A stretch of DNA of 64,000 bases from Streptomyces caniscabiei (GTDB taxonomy: Bacteria; Actinomycetota; Actinomycetes; Streptomycetales; Streptomycetaceae): assembly GCF_014930365.1 (NCBI RefSeq), contig NZ_JABXWI010000009.1, forward strand, positions 124,001 to 188,000. The letters are read 5' to 3'. A program made the translations under genes and the position numbers. How positions within the stretch are numbered: the first letter of the stretch is position 1; each line of letters starts with the position of its first letter. Shown here in pieces: positions 7,910 to 16,562 of the stretch. The notes below the pieces were generated by a model. The model saw nothing but the letters and a program-made list of their open reading frames with translations, made no database searches and was not told the DNA's origin.

Positions 7910-9502
7910 TCAGCTCCGCACGGCCGGCCTCCCCCGGGAGGGGCGGGGGATGGACACCGGCACGCTGTCCCGAACGCCCTCGCCCGCGATCTCCCGGAGG
8001 ACCCGTACGAGCTCGTCGTGGAGGGCGTCGCCGATCTCGTGTGCCTGGGGTGTGTCGACGTGCAGCATGTTGACGTGCAGGCCGGTGGCTGTGCGGTGGA
8101 ACCAGTGGCTGATGCCGTTGCCACGGGCGGCCCAGACGTGCAACTTCGGCTTCCAGAGCGGGTGGTGGGCGCCGCCGGGCGTCCTGCGGAAGTCGATGTA
8201 GGAGAAGAAGTTCACCGGGTACGGCCAGTGGTGCAGCGCGAAGGTCTCCGGGGCGAGCAGCTCCCACGCCCGTACGAAGGGGATCTCGGTGTGCCGCTGC
8301 AACTCGTCGTACGCCGCGCGGGCCCGCGCGATGGTGGTGGCGTGGTCCGCGCCGCCCTCGCCCACCCGGAACTCGATCGGCATCGTGTTCACGAACCAGC
8401 CGACGGAGTGCTGCCACGGGTTCGGCGCCCCTCGGCCGACCCTCGCGTCCTCGCGCTCCGTGCGTTCGCTGATGGGGAGCAGGCCCCGGTAGACCCCCGG
8501 CCCACCGAAGCGGTGCTGAGCTGTCGCGGCGGCGGCCAGTACGGCGGTGAAGACGCTGCCGCCCGAGGCACGGGCGCCCGCCGCCAGGGCGTCGGTGCGG
8601 GGCGGGTCCAGGAGGGGGAGAGCCCGGTTCACCAGCGGGTACAGGCCGCCCTCCGGGACGCCCAGGTCGAAGGGGAACCTGGGGAAGAAGCCGCCCTCGC
8701 CCCGGATGAAGTCCTTCCAGTGGCTCAGGCGGTCGTCGTCGGGGCGGAGCGCGGCGTAGCGGCGTCGCTGCTCGTCCCCGAAGGTCAAGTAGCTTGCGGC
8801 GGAGGGGAGTTCGGGGTCGCGCCCGGCGGAGAGGGCGGCGTAGGAGGTCTGGAGTTCGTTCACGACGACGGGCATGGACAGGCCGTCGCACACGATGTGG
8901 TCGAAGCAGAGGTAGACCGTCGCACTGTCGTCCCGGACCACCGCGCCCATGAGGAACAGCGGCCAGGAGAGCGTGTCGATGCTCTTGAAGGTCTTGTCGA
9001 GGTGGGTGTGCAGGTCGTCGCCGCTGTGGAAGCGGCCGACCTCCTCCGCCTCCAGGACGACGGCCTCGGGCGCCAGCGCGGTGCAGCTGAGATCACCGGC
9101 CAGACGCTGGAACCGGCTACGGAGCACCTCGTGGCGCCGTACGAGGAGCAGGAGCGCCGCTTCGAGTGCCGCGGTGTCCGGCCGTCCCTCGATCTCGAAG
9201 GTGACCGTGATGGAGCTGGCGATCCCGTCGCTCGTGCTCCGCGTCGCCTCGGACGACGAGTGGTGCTTGTCCTGGTTGAACGAGGCCGACTTGAACGAGG
9301 CCGATCTGAACGAAGCGGATGTGGACGAGGTGGATTCACGCTCGGCCGATGCGTTCGCGGCCGATGTGGGTGAGGGTGTTGTGGACTCGGCCGGATCGGT
9401 GGGGGAATCCTCTCCGGAGTCGGGCGAGTGCTTTGTGTAGAGGGACCAGGAGACGACGGTCCCGGGCTCGATGGTGGCGTCGGAGAAGGGAATTTGCTGC
9501 AC
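7910..9502 (-). CDS. Stand-alone condensation-domain (acyltransferase-like) protein
   Basis: 530 residues matching one nonribosomal-peptide condensation domain with no adenylation or carrier domain. The catalytic motif reads DHIVCDG near residue 200: the second, catalytic His of HHxxxDG and the Asp/Gly are kept, the first His is Asp. Downstream are the usual floor-loop and latch segments (SVGWFVNTMPIEF, VNFFSYIDFR). Free-standing members act as PapA-like acyltransferases or ester/amide-forming enzymes using a carrier-bound or CoA donor. The N-terminal ~90 residues contain a Ser/Thr-rich insertion built from 15-bp repeats (9276-9335). Start GTG 9502 is the only sensible one, with a weak ribosome site. 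A GT1 glycosyltransferase lies upstream on the same strand, so the pair may make an acylated glycoside. Confidence 0.8.
   Translation of the reverse strand: MQQIPFSDATIEPGTVVSWSLYTKHSPDSGEDSPTDPAESTTPSPTSAANASAERESTSSTSASFRSASFKSASFNQDKHHSSSEATRSTSDGIASSITVTFEIEGRPDTAALEAALLLLVRRHEVLRSRFQRLAGDLSCTALAPEAVVLEAEEVGRFHSGDDLHTHLDKTFKSIDTLSWPLFLMGAVVRDDSATVYLCFDHIVCDGLSMPVVVNELQTSYAALSAGRDPELPSAASYLTFGDEQRRRYAALRPDDDRLSHWKDFIRGEGGFFPRFPFDLGVPEGGLYPLVNRALPLLDPPRTDALAAGARASGGSVFTAVLAAAATAQHRFGGPGVYRGLLPISERTEREDARVGRGAPNPWQHSVGWFVNTMPIEFRVGEGGADHATTIARARAAYDELQRHTEIPFVRAWELLAPETFALHHWPYPVNFFSYIDFRRTPGGAHHPLWKPKLHVWAARGNGISHWFHRTATGLHVNMLHVDTPQAHEIGDALHDELVRVLREIAGEGVRDSVPVSIPRPSRGRPAVRS
9276..9335. 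repeat. Four in-phase 15-bp tandem repeats inside the condensation gene
   Basis: TTGAACGAGGCCGAC and three variants run head to tail at 9276-9290, 9291-9305, 9306-9320 and 9321-9335. On the coding (minus) strand they give repeating SASFx five-residue units in a disordered N-terminal insertion, so copy number can change without a frameshift. Confidence 0.85.
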
Positions 9503-9604
9503 TCGGGGGCTTTCTGTTCATGACTTGTGGGGGGAAGTCGAGGGGGGATTAGTGGAAGGGGATTGCTGGAAAAAGGATTACTGGACGGGGATTGCTGGAC
9601 GGGA

Positions 9605-10945
9605 TCACATGACGTGCGCCAGTAGGGAATTCACCGCCGCGTCGACGCCGTCCTCGGCGCGGACCAGGTGGGCGATCTCGTTCGCCCTGACTTCCATACG
9701 GCGGTCCGTCACCGCCGTGGTGATCGCCTCCGCGAGCCCGGGCGCGGTGAGCGTGCGGGCGGTGACGGGAGCGGGGGCGACGCCCAGTGCGCGCATACGG
9801 GCGGACCAGTGGGTCTGGTCACCCATGTGCGGGCAGAGGATCTGGGGGCGGCCCGCGGCGAGGGCGGCTCCGACCGTCCCCCGGCCGCCGTGGTGGACGA
9901 TCGCGGCCGTGCGCGGGAAGAGCCAGTCGTGCGGGGCCTCGTCGATCACCAGGACGTTCGGCGACAGGGGTGCCGAGTTCCTGCCGGGCGCGCCGATGCC
10001 GCCCCAGCCGGTCGCGACGACGGCCCGTACGCCGGTGCGGCGGACCGCCTCGGTGACCAGGGCGTGGTTCCGGCGGGCCCGGGTGCCGGTCATGCTGCCG
10101 AAGCCGATGTAGACGGGGGGCGGGCCCGCGTCCAGGAACCGGCTCAGCACCCCGGGCGGCGTCCAGTCGGGGCGCGCGGGCAGGTACCAGAACCCCGTGG
10201 TGCGTACGGCGTCGCCCCACGCCGGGTCGACCGGCGTGATGTGCCGGCTGAACGGCTGGAGCACCGGGCGTCGCCGGCCCTCGGGGTCCCGCAGCCACCG
10301 CCGGGCACCGTGGCGGCGCGGCGCCAGCCCCAGTTCGCCCGTCCGCCAGCGTTCCACGGCACGGGACCGCTGGGCCGCCGCGACCACGGCGTACGTGCTC
10401 CGGTTCAGGACGCGCGGCACCCGGGGGAGAGGCATCAGCGGGCAGGGGAACGCGTCGGTGGGGATCCAGCCCGGCTGGAGCGCCACGACGACGGCGGGCA
10501 CGCCCAGTATGTCGGCGACGTGCTGGACGGGGAACGCCGCCGAATGCACCACCGCCGCCACGTCACCGTGGTCGTGGGCGACGGCCGCCACGTCCCGCAG
10601 CGGGGCGATCATCAGGTGCTTCAGCCGGGCGACGGTCCGCGCGGCCGCGATCTTGCCCCGCATCCCCAGGAGACCCTCGTCGATGATCCGCCGGGTCGCC
10701 GTCTCGTCGAGAATCCGGGTCGGGCCGTCGTCGATCGCGGCGAAATCGACGCCGTACGCGGCCGCTTCGGACGTATATGCGGAAGGGGCCGCCAATAACG
10801 GCCGATGGCCGTGGCGACGCAGCGCCACGGCCAATGCGAGAAAGGGTTGTACATCCCCGCGAGTACCGCATGCCGCGAGAAGAACCTTGCGCGGACGGGT
10901 GCCGACTCCGAGGCTCTGCGGCCCCGATTCATTGGGCATGACCAC
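9605..10945 (-). CDS. GT1 family (MGT-type) glycosyltransferase
   Basis: 446 residues, GT-B fold. The N-terminal acceptor domain opens with VLLAACGTRGDVQPFLALA, typical of macrolide/sterol glycosyltransferases. The C-terminal nucleotide-sugar domain has HHGGRGTVGAALAAGRPQ followed by PHMGDQ, the UDP/TDP-sugar binding PSPG-like motif. It transfers a sugar from an activated donor to a lipophilic aglycone; the acceptor is not known. The gene starts GTG-GTC-ATG (10945/10939). A TAGGTT hexamer at 10957-10952 on the coding strand, 6 bases before the GTG, could be a -10 box giving a nearly leaderless mRNA. About 100 bases separate it from the condensation-domain gene downstream, so they may share a transcript. 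Confidence 0.88.
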   Translation of the reverse strand: MVMPNESGPQSLGVGTRPRKVLLAACGTRGDVQPFLALAVALRRHGHRPLLAAPSAYTSEAAAYGVDFAAIDDGPTRILDETATRRIIDEGLLGMRGKIAAARTVARLKHLMIAPLRDVAAVAHDHGDVAAVVHSAAFPVQHVADILGVPAVVVALQPGWIPTDAFPCPLMPLPRVPRVLNRSTYAVVAAAQRSRAVERWRTGELGLAPRRHGARRWLRDPEGRRRPVLQPFSRHITPVDPAWGDAVRTTGFWYLPARPDWTPPGVLSRFLDAGPPPVYIGFGSMTGTRARRNHALVTEAVRRTGVRAVVATGWGGIGAPGRNSAPLSPNVLVIDEAPHDWLFPRTAAIVHHGGRGTVGAALAAGRPQILCPHMGDQTHWSARMRALGVAPAPVTARTLTAPGLAEAITTAVTDRRMEVRANEIAHLVRAEDGVDAAVNSLLAHVM

Positions 10946-11019
10946 GCGCTGAACCTAGCAGACGGAAAATCGAACAAGTCTGGGTTGGTAATGAGTTCGA
11001 TATTTTCCGCGCATTCCCT

Positions 11020-12180
11020 TTACGCGGACCGGAAAGGGCCCGTCACCTCGTACGTGATCCCGCCCGACGAACTGCCGCTGCTCCCGCGCTGGCTGGAGAA
11101 GTAGAGACGGCGGCCGTCGGGGGAGAAGGCGGGGCCGGTGATCTCGGAGGCTGACTGGCCCTCGACGCGCAGGAAGGGGGCGATCGTGTCGTCCGGGGTG
11201 ATGAGGCAGATCTCCATGGTGCCGCCGTCCTCGGCGACATAGAGGTCCCCCGAGGAACTGCCCGTGACGTTGTCGACACCGGTGAGCGGTGCCGTTCCAC
11301 CGGTGACCAGCGAGTCGTCGTAGGCGAGTTCGATGGTCTGCGCGGCCGCGTCGTACTGCCAGACGCGGTTGTCGCCCTTCGTCGTGAACCAGCAGATGCC
11401 GTCGGCGTAGTGGCAGCCCTCGCCGCCGTTGAAGCGCTTGGCGCCGGACACCTGGTTGCGGGTGGCGGTGGCGCCGGTGGGATCCGGGACCCGGGCCCAG
11501 CTCACCGGCCCGCTGGTGGCGGTGCCGGCCACCAGGACCTCCAGCGTGCCCGACGACAGGTCGCCCCAGGTCGTGGGCCGGAAGCGGTAGAAGCAGCCGT
11601 CGGTGACGTCCTCGGTCAGGTAGACGACACCCCGGGTGGGGTCGGCGGCCGCCGCCTCGTGCTTGAACCGGCCCATCGCGTCCCGGCGGACCGCCGCCTT
11701 CGCGCCCCACGGGTCCGTCTCGTAGACGTAGCCCCGGTCCACCTCCTCGCAGGACAGCCAGGTGTTCCAGGGCGTCCGCCCGCCGGCGCAGTTCTGCCGG
11801 GTGCCGGAGAGGATGCGGTACGCCGACGTCACCGCGCCCGTCGACGAGAACCGCACCGCGCTCGCGCCCCCGGACGGATTGATCTCCGAGTTCGAGACAT
11901 AGATCCACCCGGTGCCGTCCGCGTAACAGGCGCCGCCGTCGGGGGCGTTGTGCCAGGTGTACGACGTCCCCGGCACCGTCTGGCCGGAGCGGGCGATCAC
12001 CCGGCTGGTGAAGCCGCTCGGCAGCCGGATGCCGTTGGCATCCGCCGAGCCCAGGGTCCCGTAAGGGCCGGGGCCGGGCTGGGCCGGCGCGGCGTACGCG
12101 GCGCCGCGCCACAGGGTGCCGCCGAAGACGGTCGATGTGCCGCCGAGCACGGCCGCGCGCAGGAGAGTACGACGTTCCAC
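11020..12180 (-). CDS. Tat-exported PhoX/DUF839-like protein
   Basis: 386 residues. The N-terminus VERRTLLRAAVLGG plus a hydrophobic stretch ending AAYAAPA is a twin-arginine signal, so the protein is exported folded. The body is a beta-propeller of the PhoX/DUF839 type: GSADANGIRLPSGF, TWHNAPDGGACYADG, WNTWLSCEEVDRGYVYE, TEDVTDGCFYRF and LYFSSQRG. PhoX enzymes are calcium/iron alkaline phosphatases; this short DUF839 branch is often not biochemically defined, so phosphatase activity is inferred. GTG 12180 has GGAG 6 bases upstream and puts the Arg pair at the very start; the longer frame to 12285 adds a tail with no ribosome site. Transcribed toward the glycosyltransferase. Confidence 0.82.
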   Translation of the reverse strand: MERRTLLRAAVLGGTSTVFGGTLWRGAAYAAPAQPGPGPYGTLGSADANGIRLPSGFTSRVIARSGQTVPGTSYTWHNAPDGGACYADGTGWIYVSNSEINPSGGASAVRFSSTGAVTSAYRILSGTRQNCAGGRTPWNTWLSCEEVDRGYVYETDPWGAKAAVRRDAMGRFKHEAAAADPTRGVVYLTEDVTDGCFYRFRPTTWGDLSSGTLEVLVAGTATSGPVSWARVPDPTGATATRNQVSGAKRFNGGEGCHYADGICWFTTKGDNRVWQYDAAAQTIELAYDDSLVTGGTAPLTGVDNVTGSSSGDLYVAEDGGTMEICLITPDDTIAPFLRVEGQSASEITGPAFSPDGRRLYFSSQRGSSGSSSGGITYEVTGPFRSA

Positions 12181-12332
12181 AGTCGCTCCAAGGGGTGCCT
12201 TGACCGGCCCGCCGCACGGTCGGCGGCGGGGTCGCGCGCTGATGGAACTTAGGGGAGCGAAGTTGACGAGACATGGACAACTCATGTCGCCGGGGCGGAC
12301 GGGGCCCCGACAGGGTGCGGGCCGCCTCGCGC

Positions 12333-14084
12333 TCAGGCCGGCAACGGCGGTGCCTCACGGCGCCGTTGCCCCGGCCGCCCGCCGAACCCGTGGCCATGGC
12401 CGTGGCTGTGGCCATGCACCGGCCCCGGCGGCTCGGCGGACGGCAGGCGGACGACCGCGTCCAAGCCGCCCGTCGCCGCCTCCCGCAGCGTCACCTCACC
12501 CCCACTGGCGTGGGCGAGCCGCTGGACGAGGGAGAGGCCCAGCCCGGTGCCGCCCTTGGGTGCGCCGGGGGCGCGCCAGAAACGGTCGAACGCGCGGGCG
12601 CGCTGCTCGGGCGTCATACCCGGGCCCTCGTCGGTGACGTGCAGGTCGACCCAGCTGGGCCGGGCGTCGCGCAGTGCCCGGCGGGCGGGGACGAGGAGCC
12701 GTAGCTCCATGGTGACCGTGCTGTACGCGGGGGAGGCGCGCAGGGCGTTGGAGAGGAGGTTGTCGAGGATCTGCTCCACCGCTCCGGGCACGGCCGTCAC
12801 CGGCCCCACCACACCGGCGAAGAGGACCAGGGAAACCCCCTCGCGTTCGAACAACGGCCCCCACGTACGGTGCCGTTCCGCGCAGATCGCCCCCAGGTCG
12901 ACCGGGGCCGGAATGGCCGCCGACTCCTCCAGGCGGGCCATCGCCAGCAGCCCCTCGACCATCCGGGCCAGCCGGTCGGTCTCGGTGACGGCCGCGTCGA
13001 GGCTCGGCCGGGCGCGCCGGGCGATGTCAGGTTCCAGGTTCTCCAGCCGTAGCCGCAGCGCCGCCAGGGGGGTCTTCAACTGGTGCGAGGCCTCACCGGC
13101 GAACGCTCGCTGGGAGGCCAGCAGATGTTCGAGGCGGGCCGCGGTCGTGTTGAAGGCCGCCGCGAGACTCCGCACCTCCGGCGGGCCGGAGGTGACCACG
13201 ACACTGGTCGCCGTGCCGCCCTCGGCCAGCCGGTGGGTGGCCTCCTCCAACTGCCGGATGGGGCGCCCCGTCCAGCGCGCGAACGCGAACGCGACCGCGG
13301 CGACGCCGGTGAGCACGGCGAGCCCGGCCAGCGCCAGCAGCAGCCAGACCGCGAACACGCGGGCGTGCACCATCGTGGTCGGCAACGTGATGCGCACGGC
13401 ACCCTGCGCGGCCGCGCCCGACTCCGGACGGGTGCCCGAGGCGGGGTGGGTGTGCGAGGCGGGGTGGGTGTGCGAGGCGGGGAGGGGGTCGGCTGTCGTG
13501 CCCGTGCCCGTGCCCGTGCCCGTGCCCGTGCCCGTGCCCGTGCCCGTGCCCGTGCCCGAGACGGTGTACGTGACCGGGGCCGTTTTCGCGCCGGAGCCGG
13601 GATCCGAGCCCGTGTCCGTGCCCGAGTCGGGATCCGTGCCCGAGTCGGTGTCCGTGCCCGCTGTCGCGTGGCCCACCGGGGCCGCCACGGACAGGTAGTG
13701 GACCCCGCCGGTCGTCGTCGTGCGGACGTCCGTGGTGGCGCGGCCCCGGAGCGCGGCGGAGATCTCGGGGAGGGAGGAGAGAGACTGCTTCTCCTCGGCG
13801 GACAGGGAGTGGGAGGAGGCGAGGAGTTCACCGTCCGCGTCGACGATGACGACCCTTCCGCCGATGCGTTCGGCGCAGTGCCTGGCCCGTTCGACGAGTT
13901 CGTCCGGTCGGTCGGCGGCGAGCGACAGCGCGGTGAACGCGGCCACCGACTCGGCCTCGTCGTTGGCCGAGTTGACGATCCGCTCCCGCTCGGCCCGGGA
14001 GTAGACGAAGCCCAGCGGGATCTCCAGGCCGAGCAGGACGAGGGCGGCGAGGCTGAGGTAACTCAGCAGCAGGCGCCGGGTCAT
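12333..14084 (-). CDS. Two-component sensor histidine kinase
   Basis: 583-residue membrane kinase partnered with the overlapping response regulator (ATGA at 14081-14084). Membrane helix 1 is at ~8-28, the extracytoplasmic sensor loop at ~29-240, helix 2 at ~242-268, HAMP at ~270-325 and HisKA with EASHQLKTPL (phospho-acceptor His ~334). HATPase_c has the N box, DEGPGMTPEQRARAFDRFWR and GTGLGLSLVQRLA. The sensor loop is longer than usual because of an Asp/Ser/Gly run, a perfect Gly-Thr alternation (~177-196) and HTHPAS repeats. The tail has a His/Gly-rich run (HGHSHGHGHGFGG) that could bind metal. Signal unknown. ATG 14084 places helix 1 at the N-terminus. Confidence 0.92.
   Translation of the reverse strand: MTRRLLLSYLSLAALVLLGLEIPLGFVYSRAERERIVNSANDEAESVAAFTALSLAADRPDELVERARHCAERIGGRVVIVDADGELLASSHSLSAEEKQSLSSLPEISAALRGRATTDVRTTTTGGVHYLSVAAPVGHATAGTDTDSGTDPDSGTDTGSDPGSGAKTAPVTYTVSGTGTGTGTGTGTGTGTGTGTTADPLPASHTHPASHTHPASGTRPESGAAAQGAVRITLPTTMVHARVFAVWLLLALAGLAVLTGVAAVAFAFARWTGRPIRQLEEATHRLAEGGTATSVVVTSGPPEVRSLAAAFNTTAARLEHLLASQRAFAGEASHQLKTPLAALRLRLENLEPDIARRARPSLDAAVTETDRLARMVEGLLAMARLEESAAIPAPVDLGAICAERHRTWGPLFEREGVSLVLFAGVVGPVTAVPGAVEQILDNLLSNALRASPAYSTVTMELRLLVPARRALRDARPSWVDLHVTDEGPGMTPEQRARAFDRFWRAPGAPKGGTGLGLSLVQRLAHASGGEVTLREAATGGLDAVVRLPSAEPPGPVHGHSHGHGHGFGGRPGQRRREAPPLPA
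13501..13554. repeat. Nine perfect CCCGTG hexanucleotide repeats in the kinase sensor loop
   Basis: The hexamer CCCGTG is repeated nine times without a mismatch, with degenerate copies on both sides. On the coding strand it encodes alternating Gly-Thr in the extracytoplasmic loop. A 6-base unit keeps the frame whatever the copy number, so the array can vary loop length. Confidence 0.95.
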
Positions 14085-15625
14085 GAGGCCCTGGCCTCGG
14101 GCGTCCGATGCCTCCCCGCCCCCGACCCCGATCGCGACCCTGATCCCGCTCCCGACCCCGAAGCGGCTCCCGATGTGGACGCCGCCCTCGACTCCGGCCC
14201 GCGCCCACCGCCGTGTCCCTGTCCCGGCCCTGGGGTGCGTACGGCGAGCCGGAAGCCGACGCCGCGCAGGGTCTGGATCCACGCCGGGTCGCCCAACTTG
14301 CGGCGCAGGGTGGCGACATGGACGTCCAGCGTCTTGGTCGGGCCCTGATAGTGGTCGTCCCAGACACGGTTGAGGATCTGCTGCCGGGAGTAGACCGCCC
14401 CGGGGTCCTCGGTGAGCAGCGCCAGCAGTTCGAACTCCTTCGGCGTCAGCGCGACCGGGACCTCGCCGACCCACACCTGCCGGGTCCGCCGGTCCACGAC
14501 GAGCGGACCGGGGGGTGGGGCCGTACCGTCGTCGGCGGCCTCGGCCCCGGAGGGGTCCCGGGGTGGGGGCGGGGCCTGCTCGTACATGGGGGGCTCGTAG
14601 ACGGGGGGTTCGTAGGGCGGGGGTTCGTGGACCGGGCTGCCGTGCGGCGGGGTGGCGTGGGAGGGGGTGCCGTACGCCGGGCCGACCGAGGCCGAAGCGC
14701 CGGGCGCAGGGCTCCCGAAGGGGGGCGCGCCGGGCGCCGGGGTGGCGTACGTGGGTGTGCCGTGCGCCGGCGTGTCGTACGGGGCGGCCGACCAGTCGTA
14801 CTCCCCGCCGGCCGAGCGCCCCACGTCGTCGGCCCCGAAGCGCGCTGAGCCCTCGCCCACGCCCCCTGCCCGATGGCGGGTCTCGGTCCCGGCGTCACCG
14901 ACGGCGGCGAAGTCGCTCCCGGCCCCGAAACGGCTCCCGGTCCGGTCCCGGCCCCCGAATCCGTCCCCGGTCGCCGACACCCGCCGGGCCGGGGACTCCG
15001 GCGCGGGGTCGTCCCAAGCGGACGCCGCCCACGACCCGTACGCCGCACCGCCGGCCACGGCTTCGAACTCGGCCGCGGCCCCAGTGTCCGTTCCCGCCCT
15101 GTCCGTGCCCCAGTCCGTGCCCCTGTTCCTGCCCCTGGCCCCGTCCCCGGCCGCCGTCCCGACGCCCGACTCGGCCAGCACGACCCCGGCCACCACCCCG
15201 CCCGTGCCGCCGGCCATGAACCCGTCCGCGACCGCGCCCATGTCGCCACCCGCGACCCCGTTGCCCCGGCGCTGGTGGCGGCGGGAGACCGCACGTATCC
15301 GGGCGACCAGTTCGCGGATGCTGAATGGTTTCGCCAGGTAGTCGTCGGCGCCGAGTTCGAGGCCCAGTACACGGTCGGCCTCCTCGCCGCGCGCGCTGAG
15401 GATGATGATGGGGACGTCGGAGGTCCGGCGGATCCCACGGCAGACGTCGATGCCGTCCATGTCGGGCAGGCCCAGGTCCAGCAGGACGACATCACCGTGC
15501 GGACCTCTCAACCCGTCCGCGCCGTTCGCCACGTGGTGGACCGTCAGGCCGAAGTGCCGCAGCCCGTCGGCGAGCGGTTCGGCGATCGTCTCGTCGTCCT
15601 CGATGAGCAGCACTCGTACGCCCAT
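14081..15625 (-). CDS. OmpR-type response regulator with a very long linker
   Basis: 514 residues against the usual ~230. The receiver domain (1-120) has acidic pair D10/D11, phospho-acceptor Asp50 in VVLLDLGLPD, T/S position IILSARG and Lys99 (LAKPFS). The C-terminal winged helix (~373-465) has VDRRTRQVWVGEVPVALTP, KEFELLALL, NRVWDD and VHVATLRRKLGD. Between them lie ~250 residues of Gly/Ala/Asp-rich and then Pro/Tyr-rich low-complexity sequence, including TPAHGTPTYATPAPG and EPPPYEPPVYEPP repeats. A Ser/Gly/Arg tail of ~50 residues follows the DNA-binding domain. The reading frame is open across the insertion and both end domains look intact. It is first in the operon and divergent from carbonic anhydrase, which is a possible target. 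Confidence 0.92.
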   Translation of the reverse strand: MGVRVLLIEDDETIAEPLADGLRHFGLTVHHVANGADGLRGPHGDVVLLDLGLPDMDGIDVCRGIRRTSDVPIIILSARGEEADRVLGLELGADDYLAKPFSIRELVARIRAVSRRHQRRGNGVAGGDMGAVADGFMAGGTGGVVAGVVLAESGVGTAAGDGARGRNRGTDWGTDRAGTDTGAAAEFEAVAGGAAYGSWAASAWDDPAPESPARRVSATGDGFGGRDRTGSRFGAGSDFAAVGDAGTETRHRAGGVGEGSARFGADDVGRSAGGEYDWSAAPYDTPAHGTPTYATPAPGAPPFGSPAPGASASVGPAYGTPSHATPPHGSPVHEPPPYEPPVYEPPMYEQAPPPPRDPSGAEAADDGTAPPPGPLVVDRRTRQVWVGEVPVALTPKEFELLALLTEDPGAVYSRQQILNRVWDDHYQGPTKTLDVHVATLRRKLGDPAWIQTLRGVGFRLAVRTPGPGQGHGGGRGPESRAASTSGAASGSGAGSGSRSGSGAGRHRTPEARAS

Positions 15626-15899
15626 GGCCGCCTGTCTCTCCAGAAAGTCGGGACAACACGAGAGCCGTGCTGTGGGGCGCCACGCTACAAGAGAACGAAC
15701 GGATGTGGGCAGGGAATCCGGAGCATTGTGAAATGACCCTCAGAAACCGCTTGTATTCGGTCGCCCGACCTGCGGTGAAGGAGCCGATGGCCGAAATATG
15801 TGGAGAATCTGGCGGCGCTTTAGTGTTCTCTTAACCTTCCTCTGTTCATCGCCCCTCTACGGTCGTAAGAGCTGGTCAGAGCCATTGCAGGGAGGCATG
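15626..15899. promoter_or_regulatory. Divergent promoter region, response regulator / carbonic anhydrase
   Basis: This 274-base gap holds the promoters of both divergent operons. It contains an AT-richer patch (CTTTAGTGTTCTCTTAACC, around 15818-15838) typical of a Streptomyces promoter core, but I could not assign -35 and -10 boxes with confidence. AGGGAGG at 15889-15895 is the ribosome site of the carbonic anhydrase gene. Confidence 0.4.
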
Positions 15900-16562
15900 A
15901 TGAAGGCGTTGCTGGATCGCGCCCGTTCGTTCAAGCGGCGGGTCGACTTCGAGAGCGACGAATACCGGAAGCTCGCCGTCGGGCAATTCCCCGAGGCGCT
16001 GTTCATTACCTGCTCGGACTCACGGGTGATTCCCGCCCTGATCACCGGGGCGCGGCCCGGCGAGATATTCGAGCTGCGAAACGCGGGCAACATCGTGCCG
16101 CCGCACGACGCGTACGGGGCCGCCTCCGGCGAGGCCGCCACCATCGAGTACGCGCTGGAGGTGCTCGGCGTTCAGGACATCGTGGTGTGTGGTCATTCCC
16201 ACTGCGGTGCGATGGGCGCGCTGAAGTACGGCGCCGATCTGTCGGGCCTGCCCCGGGTGGACGCCTGGCTCGACTACGCCAGGCCCGCGCTCGAACCGGT
16301 CCTGGGGGCCGCCACGGGCGGGAACGGCACCGACGGGAACGACGGCTCCGGCAGGGGCAGCGCCTCGTCCGAGGATCCCGCCCTGCGCGAGGTCGTGCAG
16401 CTGAACATCCGCAACCAGCTCGCCGTCCTGCGGGAGTACCCGGTCGCTCGGCAGCAACTCGACGCCGGACGGCTCCGGTTGCACGGCTGGTACTACGAGA
16501 TCGACACCGGCCAGGTCCACGAACTTGACGCGGACGGCGACTTCCAGGTGCACGGCTCATGA
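15900..16562 (+). CDS. Beta-class carbonic anhydrase
   Basis: 220 residues, cytosolic zinc enzyme for CO2/bicarbonate interconversion. The zinc ligands are Cys in ITCSDSRV and His/Cys in CGHSHCGAM, with the Asp-Arg dyad in CSDSR. A ~20-residue Gly/Asn/Ser insertion (GGNGTDGNDGSG) lies between the second ligand region and the C-terminal helix pair. Two ATG codons lie in tandem (15897, 15900); the second has better spacing from GGAGG (15891-15895). The stop overlaps the start of the SulP gene in ATGA, so the two are co-translated; a carbonic anhydrase next to a SulP anion transporter is a recognised bicarbonate-handling arrangement. Confidence 0.93.
   Translation: MKALLDRARSFKRRVDFESDEYRKLAVGQFPEALFITCSDSRVIPALITGARPGEIFELRNAGNIVPPHDAYGAASGEAATIEYALEVLGVQDIVVCGHSHCGAMGALKYGADLSGLPRVDAWLDYARPALEPVLGAATGGNGTDGNDGSGRGSASSEDPALREVVQLNIRNQLAVLREYPVARQQLDAGRLRLHGWYYEIDTGQVHELDADGDFQVHGS

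Noticed and set aside
10955..12415. 486-residue minus-strand frame covering the PhoX-like gene
   Set aside because: Out of frame with the clear PhoX/DUF839 protein and rich in Arg/Gly/His; a high-GC shadow.
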